DNA of 64,000 nt. Source: Candidatus Cloacimonadota bacterium. GTDB taxonomy: Bacteria; Cloacimonadota; Cloacimonadia; Cloacimonadales; TCS61. A program made the position numbers and the translations under genes. How positions within the stretch are numbered: position 1 is the stretch's first letter; the number at the start of each line of letters is the position of its first letter. The notes under the pieces were generated by a model. The model saw only the letters and a program-made list of their open reading frames with translations. It was not told where the DNA came from and did no database searches. The DNA is taken from NCBI GenBank assembly GCA_021734835.1, contig JAIPIH010000001.1:248001-312000 (forward strand), read 5' to 3'. Positions 16,813 to 25,687 of the stretch are shown here, piece after piece.

Positions 16813-18246
16813 ATGAGTAATGTGTTGCCGTTGATCGTCATTATATTCGCTGTAGTAGCCTTGATAATTGTAGTTGGATTTATTATTGGTACTGTAGCCC
16901 ATAATATGAAGGCAGAAACAGAAAAGGTGACTGATCAGCCAAAAGTTGAAAAACACCAAGAAACGCTGCAGCCTGAGTTTGAAGAGCTATTTTCGCTCCA
17001 GATCATGGCCAGTAGCAAGTATGATAATTTGAAAGATCTGCAGGAAAAACTTCAAACGGCAAAATATGATACAGAAATTTCTAAGTTAATGCGAGAGGGT
17101 TCAATAATATATCGATTACGACTGAAAGGTTTATATAACGAACATGATGCGATAGAACTGGGAGAGGAATTAAAAAATAAGTACAAATCAATAGAAAGTT
17201 ACTGGCTGGAAGAACAGCAAACAAGGCTGGCAAAAACAAAAAACAATAATGTAGAAATAAAAGACCGTACCAGGCCGATTAGCAGCTCTGCGTCGGTTCA
17301 GCAAAAAATTAATACCGGATATGAAGAAGATATCGAGATAACAAAGCAGAAAGTAGATTTTGGAACAGAATGCGAAGTGCAAATACTGGCAAGCAGTGTA
17401 TATTCCAAAATTGAAAAAGTCAAAACCGATTTAGAAGAACTAGGTTATAACACTAAGATCCAAACTTTTACTCAAGGTGATAAAATCATTTACAGATTAC
17501 GTTTGAGAGGACTGTATGAAGTTGAGGAAGGAAAAAGATTAGGTAATGAAGTAGTGAAGACCTCACCAGCTATTTCTGCTTTTTGGCTGGATAAAATCGT
17601 TGATGGTGAAAGTGTAGGACAAATAAGTAGTACCGAAAAACCAGATAAAGCATCCTCAAACCCGATAACCACAACACCTTCTTCGGAGGGTGATTATGAA
17701 GTTCAGATTTTGGCTAACGCAAAAAGGAATTTTGTTGAAGACAAAAAAAACATTTTAGAAAATGCCGGCTTCAATGCCAAAATCGTAACTACAAATAAAG
17801 ATGGAAAGATATTTTACAGATTAAGACTATTAAAGTCGTACTCAAGAGATAAAGCTACGCAGATCGGAAACAAATTAAAAAAGGAAGTGGACTTTGTAAA
17901 AGATTATTGGATCGTGCCAAAATCAACTGTTACAAAATCTTCATTTAAACCGGTAAAACCAAAAGTTCAAATTGAAGATAAATCCTTAACAGAACCTATC
18001 CAATATTCTATGAATCCAAAATATAATCCTAAAGAGAAAAGCGCACAAAAGACAATGACCTGTACTTCTAATGATATTAATATACGCATTGGTCCCGGCA
18101 CTTATTATGCTGTTGATCCGATCGGTAAATTAATGAAAGGAGTAACAGTATTTATTGTCGAAGAAAGAGAAGATTGGGTTAAATTTACGATCACTCCCAA
18201 TGATGATTCCTGGTCAGGTTGGGTTCACAAAAAGTATTTGAAGTAA
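16813..18246 (+). CDS. Membrane-anchored protein with three SPOR repeats and a C-terminal SH3 domain
   Basis: A 477-residue protein with one N-terminal membrane helix (about 5-28), a linker, three similar repeats of about 75 residues and an SH3b-like domain. Each repeat has an x-VQI-LA-type start, an I-YRLRL core and an aromatic YW/FW end (near residues 57-130, 190-260 and 295-370), the pattern of SPOR domains that bind denuded glycan strands at division sites. The C-terminus (about 415-477) has NIRIGPGTYY and WSGWVHKKYLK, typical of bacterial SH3. The ATG at 16813 has a GGAG site. A cell-wall or division role is likely; three SPOR copies in one protein is uncommon. Confidence 0.75.
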   Translation: MSNVLPLIVIIFAVVALIIVVGFIIGTVAHNMKAETEKVTDQPKVEKHQETLQPEFEELFSLQIMASSKYDNLKDLQEKLQTAKYDTEISKLMREGSIIYRLRLKGLYNEHDAIELGEELKNKYKSIESYWLEEQQTRLAKTKNNNVEIKDRTRPISSSASVQQKINTGYEEDIEITKQKVDFGTECEVQILASSVYSKIEKVKTDLEELGYNTKIQTFTQGDKIIYRLRLRGLYEVEEGKRLGNEVVKTSPAISAFWLDKIVDGESVGQISSTEKPDKASSNPITTTPSSEGDYEVQILANAKRNFVEDKKNILENAGFNAKIVTTNKDGKIFYRLRLLKSYSRDKATQIGNKLKKEVDFVKDYWIVPKSTVTKSSFKPVKPKVQIEDKSLTEPIQYSMNPKYNPKEKSAQKTMTCTSNDINIRIGPGTYYAVDPIGKLMKGVTVFIVEEREDWVKFTITPNDDSWSGWVHKKYLK

Positions 18247-18263
18247 TATTTTATAAAATATAA

Positions 18264-18293
18264 AAGCCCTGAATTAACAGGGCGTTTTTTTCA
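18264..18293. terminator. Bidirectional intrinsic terminator
   Basis: GCCCTG (18266-18271) and CAGGGC (18278-18283) form a 6-base stem with a 6-base loop, followed by seven T residues on the plus strand. On the minus strand the same stem is followed by a TTTTATATTTT tract. It sits between the convergent SPOR and carboxyltransferase genes. Confidence 0.85.
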
Positions 18294-20198
18294 TTATTTG
18301 ATTTGCGGTTCAATATAGCAGAGTATATCACCTTTCGACACAGAATCACCTGCTTTCTGATCAATAATTTTGATCAGTCCATCACAAGGTGCTCCCAAGT
18401 TGTTAAACATTTTCATTGCTTCTAAAACCACAACAGTTTCACCTTTTTTCACTTCATCTCCAACTTTTTTCTTATATTCAATGATCATACCGGGAATAGG
18501 AGCCAGCAAATTACTGCCTTTATCCGAGGAAGGTTTTGCCTCTTTCTTTTTAAAACTAAATCCCGTTTGCTTCATATGCTGATCAGCTACTTCAACGTTA
18601 AAATGTTCACCATCTACATAAATATCAAAAGATCTGGTGTTTGCCTTTTTGCTGTGTTTATCTGTTAATTTACCGTTCAGAGCTTTATCAACTAGTTGCT
18701 GTTCTTTTTCAACATCAGCCATTGTCTTGGGTTTTACTTCATCCGGTACTGCTTCGATCCCGTATTTCCAATTAAGGAATTTTCTTCCAGTTACAGGATA
18801 GAGGGCACATAAAACCAAGTCATCGAGATCTTTTGCTAAGTCTTTAAAATCTTTTTTAACTTTTGGAAGTTCAGGCTCAAGTATATCACCTGGTCGGCCT
18901 TTGATAGGAGTTTCGCCTCTTGGATAGTTCTTCAGAGCTTTCTTCTGAACCTTTTTATCGATTGGGTGAGTAGTTTTACCGTATAGACCATAACACAAAT
19001 CTTTTACCTGCTCCGTGATATTGGTGAATTCTTCCTCTTCATCGAATAATACGTTGTTTACGGTTTGGATACCGACAATTTGACTAGTCGGCGTAACAAG
19101 AGGAATTTGACCTAGTTTCTTGCGAACTTTTGGCAATTCTTCAAAGACCTCATCCAGTTTATCAAGAGCATCCATTTGACGTAATTGATTAACAAGATTG
19201 GAAAGCATACCACCCGGAGTTTGATGTAATATCACATTTGTATCAATTATAGCATTTTTAGTATCATTCAGAAGATGTTTATATTTCGGAATAACTTTTT
19301 CCATCTCTTTATCAATAGCTGCAAGTTTGTTGATATCCAGCCCACTATCGCGATTTGTACCTAAAAGTGATATCACTAATGGCTCTACCGCAGGATGAGA
19401 AGTACGATAAGCATAAGGAGCCATGCAAGTATCAATAATATCTACTCCTGCTTCAATAGCTTTGAAGAGTGTCAGATCACCCATTCCAGAAGTGAAATGA
19501 GTATGTAAATGAATTGGGATTTCGGTTTGTTTTTTCAGTGCTTTCACAAGATTATAAGCATCATAAGGTGCAATCAATCCGGCCATATCTTTGATGCAGA
19601 TAGTGTCTGCTCCCAGCTTTTCCAATTGCTTTGCTTTATCTAAGTAATAATCAAGATTATAAGTCTCACCACCCATTCGTGGCTCTGTAAGTGAGTAACA
19701 GATTGTACCTTCGAAATGTTTTTTATTTTTTTTAATAACTTTAATAACAGTTTGAAAATTACGAAAATCATTAAGAGCATCAAAAACTCGGAAAATATCG
19801 ATTCCGTTATCGCAGGCTCTCTGAACAAAAGCTTCCACAACGTCATCCGAGTAGTTTCTATATCCCACCAGATTTTGCCCTCGTAACAACATTGAGAACG
19901 GTGTCTTTTTAATGTGTTTTTTTAAAGTTCTGATTCTTTCCCAAGGATCTTCATTCAAAAAACGATGCATAGTATCAAAAGTGGCACCACCCCATACTTC
20001 CAACGAATAGAAACCAACTTCATCCAACATCTTGGCGATCGGCAACATATCTTCTGTTCTGCCTCTGGTCGCGAACAGGCTTTGATGACCATCGCGAAGA
20101 CTTACATCTTGTATTTTGATCGGATTTTTAGCTTTAGGGCGTTTAGGATCATAATTGATCTTTGTCATTTCCAAAACGCCATGTTTATCGTATGTCAT
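18294..20198 (-). CDS. oadA: Biotin-dependent pyruvate/oxaloacetate carboxyltransferase (OadA/5S-like) with biotinyl domain
   Basis: A 634-residue protein with a TIM-barrel carboxyltransferase (IQDVSLRDGHQSLFATR near 30; LHTHFTSGMGD, with His metal ligands; the TPGGMLSNLVNQL segment) and a C-terminal biotinyl domain with VLEAMKMFNN, whose Lys is biotinylated. It matches oxaloacetate decarboxylase alpha, pyruvate carboxylase subunit B and the 5S subunit of methylmalonyl-CoA:pyruvate transcarboxylase. A small subunit and an MmdA-like 12S homologue lie directly upstream, so a transcarboxylase-type complex moving CO2 between methylmalonyl-CoA and pyruvate/oxaloacetate is the best guess. A strong GGGGGAG site precedes the ATG. 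Confidence 0.88.
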   Translation of the reverse strand: MTYDKHGVLEMTKINYDPKRPKAKNPIKIQDVSLRDGHQSLFATRGRTEDMLPIAKMLDEVGFYSLEVWGGATFDTMHRFLNEDPWERIRTLKKHIKKTPFSMLLRGQNLVGYRNYSDDVVEAFVQRACDNGIDIFRVFDALNDFRNFQTVIKVIKKNKKHFEGTICYSLTEPRMGGETYNLDYYLDKAKQLEKLGADTICIKDMAGLIAPYDAYNLVKALKKQTEIPIHLHTHFTSGMGDLTLFKAIEAGVDIIDTCMAPYAYRTSHPAVEPLVISLLGTNRDSGLDINKLAAIDKEMEKVIPKYKHLLNDTKNAIIDTNVILHQTPGGMLSNLVNQLRQMDALDKLDEVFEELPKVRKKLGQIPLVTPTSQIVGIQTVNNVLFDEEEEFTNITEQVKDLCYGLYGKTTHPIDKKVQKKALKNYPRGETPIKGRPGDILEPELPKVKKDFKDLAKDLDDLVLCALYPVTGRKFLNWKYGIEAVPDEVKPKTMADVEKEQQLVDKALNGKLTDKHSKKANTRSFDIYVDGEHFNVEVADQHMKQTGFSFKKKEAKPSSDKGSNLLAPIPGMIIEYKKKVGDEVKKGETVVVLEAMKMFNNLGAPCDGLIKIIDQKAGDSVSKGDILCYIEPQIK

Positions 20199-20211
20199 TT
20201 ATCTCCCCCAA

Positions 20212-20379
20212 TTATCTCTTAAATTCTCTCATTTGGATCATAACATTATTAAGCATAGTATTTTTTCTACCGGAAAGAACCCATTTGTTAGGTTTTTCTT
20301 GTTGCTTTTCAGCATCTTCTTGTTGTATATACTGGATAACTCCGGCAATAGCAGCTTTAAGTTTGCGGTTTCTCGACAT
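20212..20379 (-). CDS. 55-residue carboxyltransferase small subunit (MmdE/OadG-tail-like)
   Basis: A small protein with its own AGGAG site seven bases before the ATG at 20379, lying between the MmdA-like gene (stop 11 bases downstream of this start, overlapping) and the OadA-like gene. It begins MSRNRKLKAAIAGVIQYIQ and later has a NKWVLSGRK turn and a basic end. The AAI-x-V-x-x-Y start and Trp-x(2-3)-Gly-Arg turn resemble the C-terminal tails of OadG/MmdD and the 55-residue MmdE subunit of Veillonella methylmalonyl-CoA decarboxylase, which stabilises the complex. Short length limits certainty, but the context and ribosome site make the gene real. Confidence 0.75.
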   Translation of the reverse strand: MSRNRKLKAAIAGVIQYIQQEDAEKQQEKPNKWVLSGRKNTMLNNVMIQMREFKR

Positions 20380-20389
20380 ATCAAATCTC

Positions 20390-21946
20390 CTAAACTGGTA
20401 TATTACCATGTTTTTTTGCTGGAAGAGCTTCTTTCTTAGTACTCATTATTTCTAAGGCATCGATCAGTCTTTGACGAGTTTCAGAAGGCTGGATCACTGC
20501 ATCAATATAACCTCGCTCTGCTGCAATGTATGGTGTGTTGAATTTTTGTTCATAATCTTTGATCTGTTCTTGCCTTTTTGATTCAGGATCAGTAGCTGCT
20601 TTTTGAGCTTTTCTATAACTGGAGACAACATTAACCGAACCTTTCGCTCCCATTACAGCAATTTCAGCCGAAGGCCAGGCAAAAGACATATCATTACCAA
20701 GATGTCTGGAACTCATAGCAATATAAGCTCCGCCGTAGCTCTTTCTGGTTGTTACATTCAGTTTTGGTACAGTTGCCTCGGAGTAACTCCAGAGTAATTT
20801 TGCTCCGTGTCGGATGATGCCATTCCATTCCTGTTCCTGTCCCGGTAAATATCCAGGAACATCTACAAAGGTTATCAAGGGTAGATTAAATGCATCACAG
20901 AAGCGGATGAAACGCGATATTTTATCAGAGGCATTGATGTCGAGACAACCGGATAAGACCAAGGGCTGATTTGCAATTATCCCAACCGACCGTCCATTCA
21001 AGCGAGCCATTCCTATAACTGCATTTTCAGCGTATAGTTCATGAATTTCAAAGAACTCTCCATGATCAACTATCGCCCGGATAACATCCTTCATATCATA
21101 ACCGGCTTTAGGATTGTCAGGAATAATACCATCAAGTTCTGGGCATTTTCTGGCAGGATCATCACCGATTTGCATTAAAGGCGGATCTTCCATATTATTG
21201 TTTGGAATATAACTCAAGAGCATTTTAACATGATCGATAGCATCTTCGTCGCTTTCACAGGCAAAATGGGCATTACCACTTTTAGTATTATGAGTAATTG
21301 CTCCTCCCAGCTCTTCGAATGTAGTTTCTTCACCTGTTACAGTTTTTATGACCTGCGGTCCCGTTATGAACATATGAGCTGTATTTTTTACCATCAGAAT
21401 AAAATCTGTCATTGCAGGCGAATAAACTGCGCCGCCCGCGCAGGGTCCCATGATGAGTGAGATCTGTGGAATTACACCAGAAGCTCTTGAATTACGGAAG
21501 AAAATATCTCCATATCCCTTTAAAGAATCTATTCCTTCATCTACCCGCGCACCGCCGCTATCATTCATTCCCACAATTGGAATACCTGCCTTTAAGGCCA
21601 TGTCCATTACTTTTGTGATCTTAGCCGCATGTTGTTCGCCGAGTGAACCACCCAGAGATGTGAAGTCTTGTGCATAGGCTACAACATGCCGGCCATTAAC
21701 TCTGCCGTGACCTGTTACAACACCATCAGCAGCTATCTCCGTAGAGGGCATATTAAAATTAGTTGAGCGATGTTTGACATGCATATCAATTTCGTGAAAT
21801 GTTCCCGCATCGAATAATAGTTCCAATCTTTCACGAGCGGATAACTTTTTTTTATTATGCTGCTTGGCAAGACGGGTCTTTCCCCCCATATCTTTTATCT
21901 TAGTTTCTCTTTTTTTTAATTCTTGTAATTTTTCGGAAATCGTCAT
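20390..21946 (-). CDS. Acyl-CoA carboxyltransferase (MmdA/PccB/12S-like), copy 1
   Basis: A 518-residue two-lobed crotonase-fold carboxyltransferase. It has KKLSARERLELLFD near the start, [14 protein letters not shown] (about 128-141), [16 protein letters not shown], and in the second lobe FVDVPGYLPGQEQEWNG and RKSYGGAYIAMSS. The end KHGNIPV is typical of MmdA, propionyl-CoA carboxylase beta and the transcarboxylase 12S subunit. It transfers CO2 between an acyl-CoA and enzyme-bound biotin. A second paralogue lies at 35345-36895. This copy sits with OadA-like and small subunits, suggesting the transcarboxylase role; the exact acyl-CoA is inferred. Confidence 0.9.
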   Translation of the reverse strand: MTISEKLQELKKRETKIKDMGGKTRLAKQHNKKKLSARERLELLFDAGTFHEIDMHVKHRSTNFNMPSTEIAADGVVTGHGRVNGRHVVAYAQDFTSLGGSLGEQHAAKITKVMDMALKAGIPIVGMNDSGGARVDEGIDSLKGYGDIFFRNSRASGVIPQISLIMGPCAGGAVYSPAMTDFILMVKNTAHMFITGPQVIKTVTGEETTFEELGGAITHNTKSGNAHFACESDEDAIDHVKMLLSYIPNNNMEDPPLMQIGDDPARKCPELDGIIPDNPKAGYDMKDVIRAIVDHGEFFEIHELYAENAVIGMARLNGRSVGIIANQPLVLSGCLDINASDKISRFIRFCDAFNLPLITFVDVPGYLPGQEQEWNGIIRHGAKLLWSYSEATVPKLNVTTRKSYGGAYIAMSSRHLGNDMSFAWPSAEIAVMGAKGSVNVVSSYRKAQKAATDPESKRQEQIKDYEQKFNTPYIAAERGYIDAVIQPSETRQRLIDALEIMSTKKEALPAKKHGNIPV

Positions 21947-22032
21947 TGATCTCTCCCTATAATCATTATTAACTAATAATCACTAATTAATGCAAAAAAT
22001 ATAGTTGAGTGTTCAATGTAAAGTAAATTTCT

Positions 22033-23274
22033 TCATTCAGTTTTAAGTCTGGGTACTGAAATACGAGCATTATTGATCAGAGCTATTTTTGCATCTTTGC
22101 CTTTGATTTTGATAGCTTCATCAACAGCTATCTGCAAGGAATTGAAAGGTTCAATGAAAATTTTTCTAAGAACATCATCATCTATTTCACTAACTAACCA
22201 TAATTTATTTCTTCTCATGAAAGATACAAATTTCGCTGCTTTATGATATCCTAATTTATAGTTTTTCTCAACTTTTTGAAATACTTCTTCCGGTGAGTTA
22301 CAGGTTGCCATCAGATCATAAAAAGTTCTGTTGCCAATTCCCTGTTTACAGCGTGAAACCAGGATGAAGATACCACCATCATTAAGGATAGAATTACAAT
22401 TTTCAAGATCCTTTTGTGACTGATAAAGATCCAGGTCTAAAGGTGGTTGATCAATAGCAATTATTATATCAGCTTTTTGTTTCACTTCAGGAGAATATAC
22501 TTTCTTAACTTTTTTGGCTGCTGCTTTGAGCGTAGAATGAATATTTCCGCTGGTTGTAAAAAATATTTTATCTTCGCTATTGAGAACTGAGAGTAGGCAG
22601 AAAATATCAGTTTTTATCATTTTAACTGCCTCTGCCATATCCTCATGGATCGGATTCCCCTCTAATTTTAAAATTTGAGCTGATTTCTTTAAGGCAAGAG
22701 AATGATTTTTTTCTATTGTTTCAAAAGCTGCAATACCGGGAAGAAGACTTTTTCGTCCTCCTGTATAACCTGCGAAATAATGCGGTTCAACAGAACTGAT
22801 GATAATTATCCCATCTGCATTTTTTATTTCAGAGTTGAACTTTACCTTAGTACCTCGCGTTGTCTGTCCAAGTTCCAGCATGACGTCATTTTTTGCATCA
22901 TGGCAAATTATTCTATCCTTCAATAGAGGATAAAATGAACCAAAAATCCTGACAAATTCTTCTTCAGTTGGTTTTTTATGAGTACCCAATGCTACGATAA
23001 ATTTATAATCTTTGTTTTTCAGATACTCTTGGAGAGTGGCGATAACAAGTGAAGTAGGTGTATTTCTGGAACCATCGTTAACAATTATCAGGATTTTCTG
23101 CTTATCTTTTAAAAAAGTTTCCAGATCAACTGAGTCTAGAGGTGATGTTAAAGATTTGCGGATCAGATCTTCCTGATTGAAAACAGGCACTTCTTTGAAA
23201 GTAATTATTTCAACCTGATCAGAAGGAATTTGCAATTCAACCTGCTGATTATCCAGTTTTATTTTATAATTCAT
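22033..23274 (-). CDS. LarA-like nickel-dependent lactate racemase family protein
   Basis: A 413-residue homologue of LarA (DUF2088 family), which racemises lactate or other 2-hydroxyacids with a nickel-pincer nucleotide cofactor. The cofactor-site residues known from Lactobacillus LarA appear to be kept: NDGSR (67-70, Asp-x-x-Arg), GTHKKPTEEE with His99, EPHYFAGYTGGRKSLLPGI with His165 and Lys175, and His191. Spacing His165-Lys175-His191 equals that of LarA His174-Lys184-His200. The cofactor-making genes larB, larC and larE are not in the window. The substrate is unknown, as paralogues act on several 2-hydroxyacids. Confidence 0.87.
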   Translation of the reverse strand: MNYKIKLDNQQVELQIPSDQVEIITFKEVPVFNQEDLIRKSLTSPLDSVDLETFLKDKQKILIIVNDGSRNTPTSLVIATLQEYLKNKDYKFIVALGTHKKPTEEEFVRIFGSFYPLLKDRIICHDAKNDVMLELGQTTRGTKVKFNSEIKNADGIIIISSVEPHYFAGYTGGRKSLLPGIAAFETIEKNHSLALKKSAQILKLEGNPIHEDMAEAVKMIKTDIFCLLSVLNSEDKIFFTTSGNIHSTLKAAAKKVKKVYSPEVKQKADIIIAIDQPPLDLDLYQSQKDLENCNSILNDGGIFILVSRCKQGIGNRTFYDLMATCNSPEEVFQKVEKNYKLGYHKAAKFVSFMRRNKLWLVSEIDDDVLRKIFIEPFNSLQIAVDEAIKIKGKDAKIALINNARISVPRLKTE

Positions 23275-23372
23275 AATTTCATAAACTGAAAAATGATTTG
23301 ATTGTCAATTATTTGTTTAAGGTAGAGCCTATCGTTTTTCGATACATCACGCTTTATTAAATCAATTGGGCA

Positions 23373-24269
23373 TCAAAAAAAATAGATAAGCAAAGGAACA
23401 TAGATGATTCCCAACAATAATGAGATAGAAACCAGACTGGCAGCAAACTCTTTATCAAGTTCTTCTAAAGAGGCAAAAACAAGTGTATTGTAACCGACCG
23501 GAGCTCCACAAAAGATCACAATTAACGTTCGCATTATGCCATCAATTTTCAAAAGATTTACTGCTGTTAGACCGATCAACATTCCTAAGCCGATCCTTAG
23601 TGAAAATACGGTTAGCATTTTACCAAGATTGGTAATTTTGGGATTGAAATAAATTCCGAGTGAGAGGATTATAAGGAAAATAGTTGGTTTTCCTGCTATT
23701 TCCAAAAAGTTCAGGGCTGTAGGCTGTAATTCAATTTTTAGTAGATTGAAGAGAATCCCCAGTATTAATCCCCAAATAGGCGGTAGCAGTAAAAATTTTA
23801 TAATTGGTATTTTAGATTTAACCTTTTTGCCAAATTTGATGGCAAAGTAATAAGTAAAAGTAAATATCATAATTGTATTACCAAAATCGAAGATAGTATA
23901 TATTGCTAAACCCTGATTTCCGTATGCTGCTAATACGAAAGGTAAAGTGAAACCAGTGTTCATGATCAATGTTCCAATCAAAAATGTACCGCGGGTAGCT
24001 TTTGGCATCTGGAATTTTGCACTGATCGGAAATGAAACAAGAAAAATGATCAGCACAACTGCAACAGCAATAATAGGGAGAAAAAAGAATTTCACAGATA
24101 AGACAGCAGTTGAACCGGAAAGAAAGGTTAAAGCCGGTAGTGTTACATAGAAAACAATTTTCAAGAGAGTGTCAGCAGTTTCACTGGTAAAGAGTTTGAT
24201 CTTTTTTAATAAATATCCCAGAAAAAAAATGATGATTATCGGGATCACCTTGCTCCAGAATCCATCCAT
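23373..24269 (-). CDS. AEC-family (auxin efflux carrier-like) permease
   Basis: A 298-residue integral membrane protein with about ten helices in two five-helix halves. Features include KVIPIIIIFFLGYLLKKIKL at the N-terminus, TLPALTFLSGS, the amphipathic GTLIMNTGFTLPFVLAAYG crossing and GAPVGYNTLVFASLE in the second half, as in AEC/MdcF-type carriers of malonate, malate or amino acids. I use the ATG at 24269 because GGGAG lies 6 bases upstream; the frame extends to 24317 without a ribosome site. It follows the DnaJ terminator and precedes the LarA-like gene by about 100 bases. An organic-acid substrate would fit LarA, but this is only a guess. Confidence 0.88.
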   Translation of the reverse strand: MDGFWSKVIPIIIIFFLGYLLKKIKLFTSETADTLLKIVFYVTLPALTFLSGSTAVLSVKFFFLPIIAVAVVLIIFLVSFPISAKFQMPKATRGTFLIGTLIMNTGFTLPFVLAAYGNQGLAIYTIFDFGNTIMIFTFTYYFAIKFGKKVKSKIPIIKFLLLPPIWGLILGILFNLLKIELQPTALNFLEIAGKPTIFLIILSLGIYFNPKITNLGKMLTVFSLRIGLGMLIGLTAVNLLKIDGIMRTLIVIFCGAPVGYNTLVFASLEELDKEFAASLVSISLLLGIIYVPLLIYFF

Positions 24270-24393
24270 AATATCTCCCAAAAAAATAACAAGATCCTCA
24301 GGAAGATATATTGTCAAATTAAAAAACAGAACTGATCAATTTATGACAGGTGCTATCAAATAAATTTCATGAAAAGATCAGTCATTTTTTTAC

Positions 24394-24425
24394 AAAAAAA
24401 CAGCCCGCTAATAATTCAGCAGGCT
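24394..24425 (-). terminator. Intrinsic terminator after dnaJ
   Basis: On the minus strand AGCCTGCT (24418-24425) pairs with AGCGGGCT (24402-24409) through eight base pairs including one G-U, with an 8-base loop. A run of seven T residues follows (24394-24400). It closes the hrcA-grpE-dnaK-dnaJ transcript. Confidence 0.9.
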
Positions 24426-24449
24426 ATTAATTGTTACAGAGATACAGAT

Positions 24450-25607
24450 TTAAATAAAAAATTCCTTTAATTTACTGAAGAAACTTTTGTCCGGATTTAA
24501 TTTTTTTTCTGAATCGTATATTGATAATTTGTTTAAGAGGCCTTTCTCATCAGAATTAAGTTTTGTGGGTGTGATCACCCGAACTTTGATGAATAGATCT
24601 CCGTGATAGGAAGAGTTTACATGGGGAAGACCTTGAGAACGTAAGCGGAATATTTTACCAGATTGTGTTCCGGCAGGAATTTTCATTTTAACTTTTCCGG
24701 AAAGTGTAGGTACTTTAATTTCAGAACCTAAAGCTGCTTGTGAAAAACTTATTGGGAATTCGCAGATCAGGTCAGCGTTACGACGCTCAAAAATATTATG
24801 TTCTTTTTCCTGGATATGAACCAGGATATCGCCATGTTCACCACCGCGTTTTCCGATGTTACCCTGACCACGAAGTCTGATATATTGTCCTTCAGCAACT
24901 CCGTGTGGAATTTTAATACTAATTGTCTTGGCTTTTTTATTTCTGCCAGTTCCCCGGCATTTTGGGCAACGGTTTTTAATAATTTTACCCTGTCCATGAC
25001 AAGAAGGGCATTCCACAATAGTTTGCATTTGTCCAAATAATGATCTTGTAGTCTGACGTACCTGACCTGAGCCCTGGCATTGACCGCAGGTTTCCACAGA
25101 ACCGTCTTGTGAACCGGAACCTTTACATTCCTCACAGGTATCATGAATATTTATTTTGATCTTTTTACTAATTCCTTTTGAGATCTCCTCAAGTGTAAGT
25201 GAAAGTGATATCTGCAGATCTTCACCACGGTTGTTTGGTCTGCGGGATCTTCCACCACCGCCGAATCCTGAACCGAAGAGTCCTTCAAATATGCTACCCA
25301 GTCCGCCGCCGCCAAAGATGTCGGAAAAATCGGAGGCGTGAGTAAAATTTTCCCAGGTGAAACCGTGACCACCAAAAGCACCTTCTAATCCGGCATGTCC
25401 GTATTGATCATATTTCTGTTTTTTAGTTGGATCGCTTAAAACTTCATAAGCTTCCGAAGCTTCTTTGAAACTTTCTTCTGCAACTTTGTTTTCCGGATTT
25501 TTATCGGGATGAAATTTCATCGCCAATTTGCGGTATGCTTTTTTGATTTCTGTCTGGTTGGCATTTTTATCAATACCCAGAACTTCGTAGTAATCTCTTT
25601 TAGCCAT
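24450..25607 (-). CDS. dnaJ: Chaperone DnaJ
   Basis: A full 385-residue type I DnaJ. The J domain (1-70) has the HPD tripeptide in [11 protein letters not shown] Gly/Phe-rich linker follows, then four zinc-finger CxxCxGxG repeats: [24 protein letters not shown] and CPKCRGTG. The C-terminal substrate-binding and dimerisation domains complete it. It stimulates DnaK ATPase and delivers unfolded clients. It is the last gene of the heat-shock operon, about 80 bases downstream of dnaK, and is followed by a clear terminator. Confidence 0.98.
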   Translation of the reverse strand: MAKRDYYEVLGIDKNANQTEIKKAYRKLAMKFHPDKNPENKVAEESFKEASEAYEVLSDPTKKQKYDQYGHAGLEGAFGGHGFTWENFTHASDFSDIFGGGGLGSIFEGLFGSGFGGGGRSRRPNNRGEDLQISLSLTLEEISKGISKKIKINIHDTCEECKGSGSQDGSVETCGQCQGSGQVRQTTRSLFGQMQTIVECPSCHGQGKIIKNRCPKCRGTGRNKKAKTISIKIPHGVAEGQYIRLRGQGNIGKRGGEHGDILVHIQEKEHNIFERRNADLICEFPISFSQAALGSEIKVPTLSGKVKMKIPAGTQSGKIFRLRSQGLPHVNSSYHGDLFIKVRVITPTKLNSDEKGLLNKLSIYDSEKKLNPDKSFFSKLKEFFI

Positions 25608-25687
25608 TATTATCCTTATAATGATTCAACCTTGCGAAGAAACTTCTCCGCAAGGTAAAATCTTAGTTATTTACATTTATTTATCAA

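Noticed and set aside
24767-25144. 125-residue ORF overlapping dnaJ
   Set aside because: It is a frame-shifted shadow of the zinc-finger region of dnaJ, whose own frame is unambiguous.
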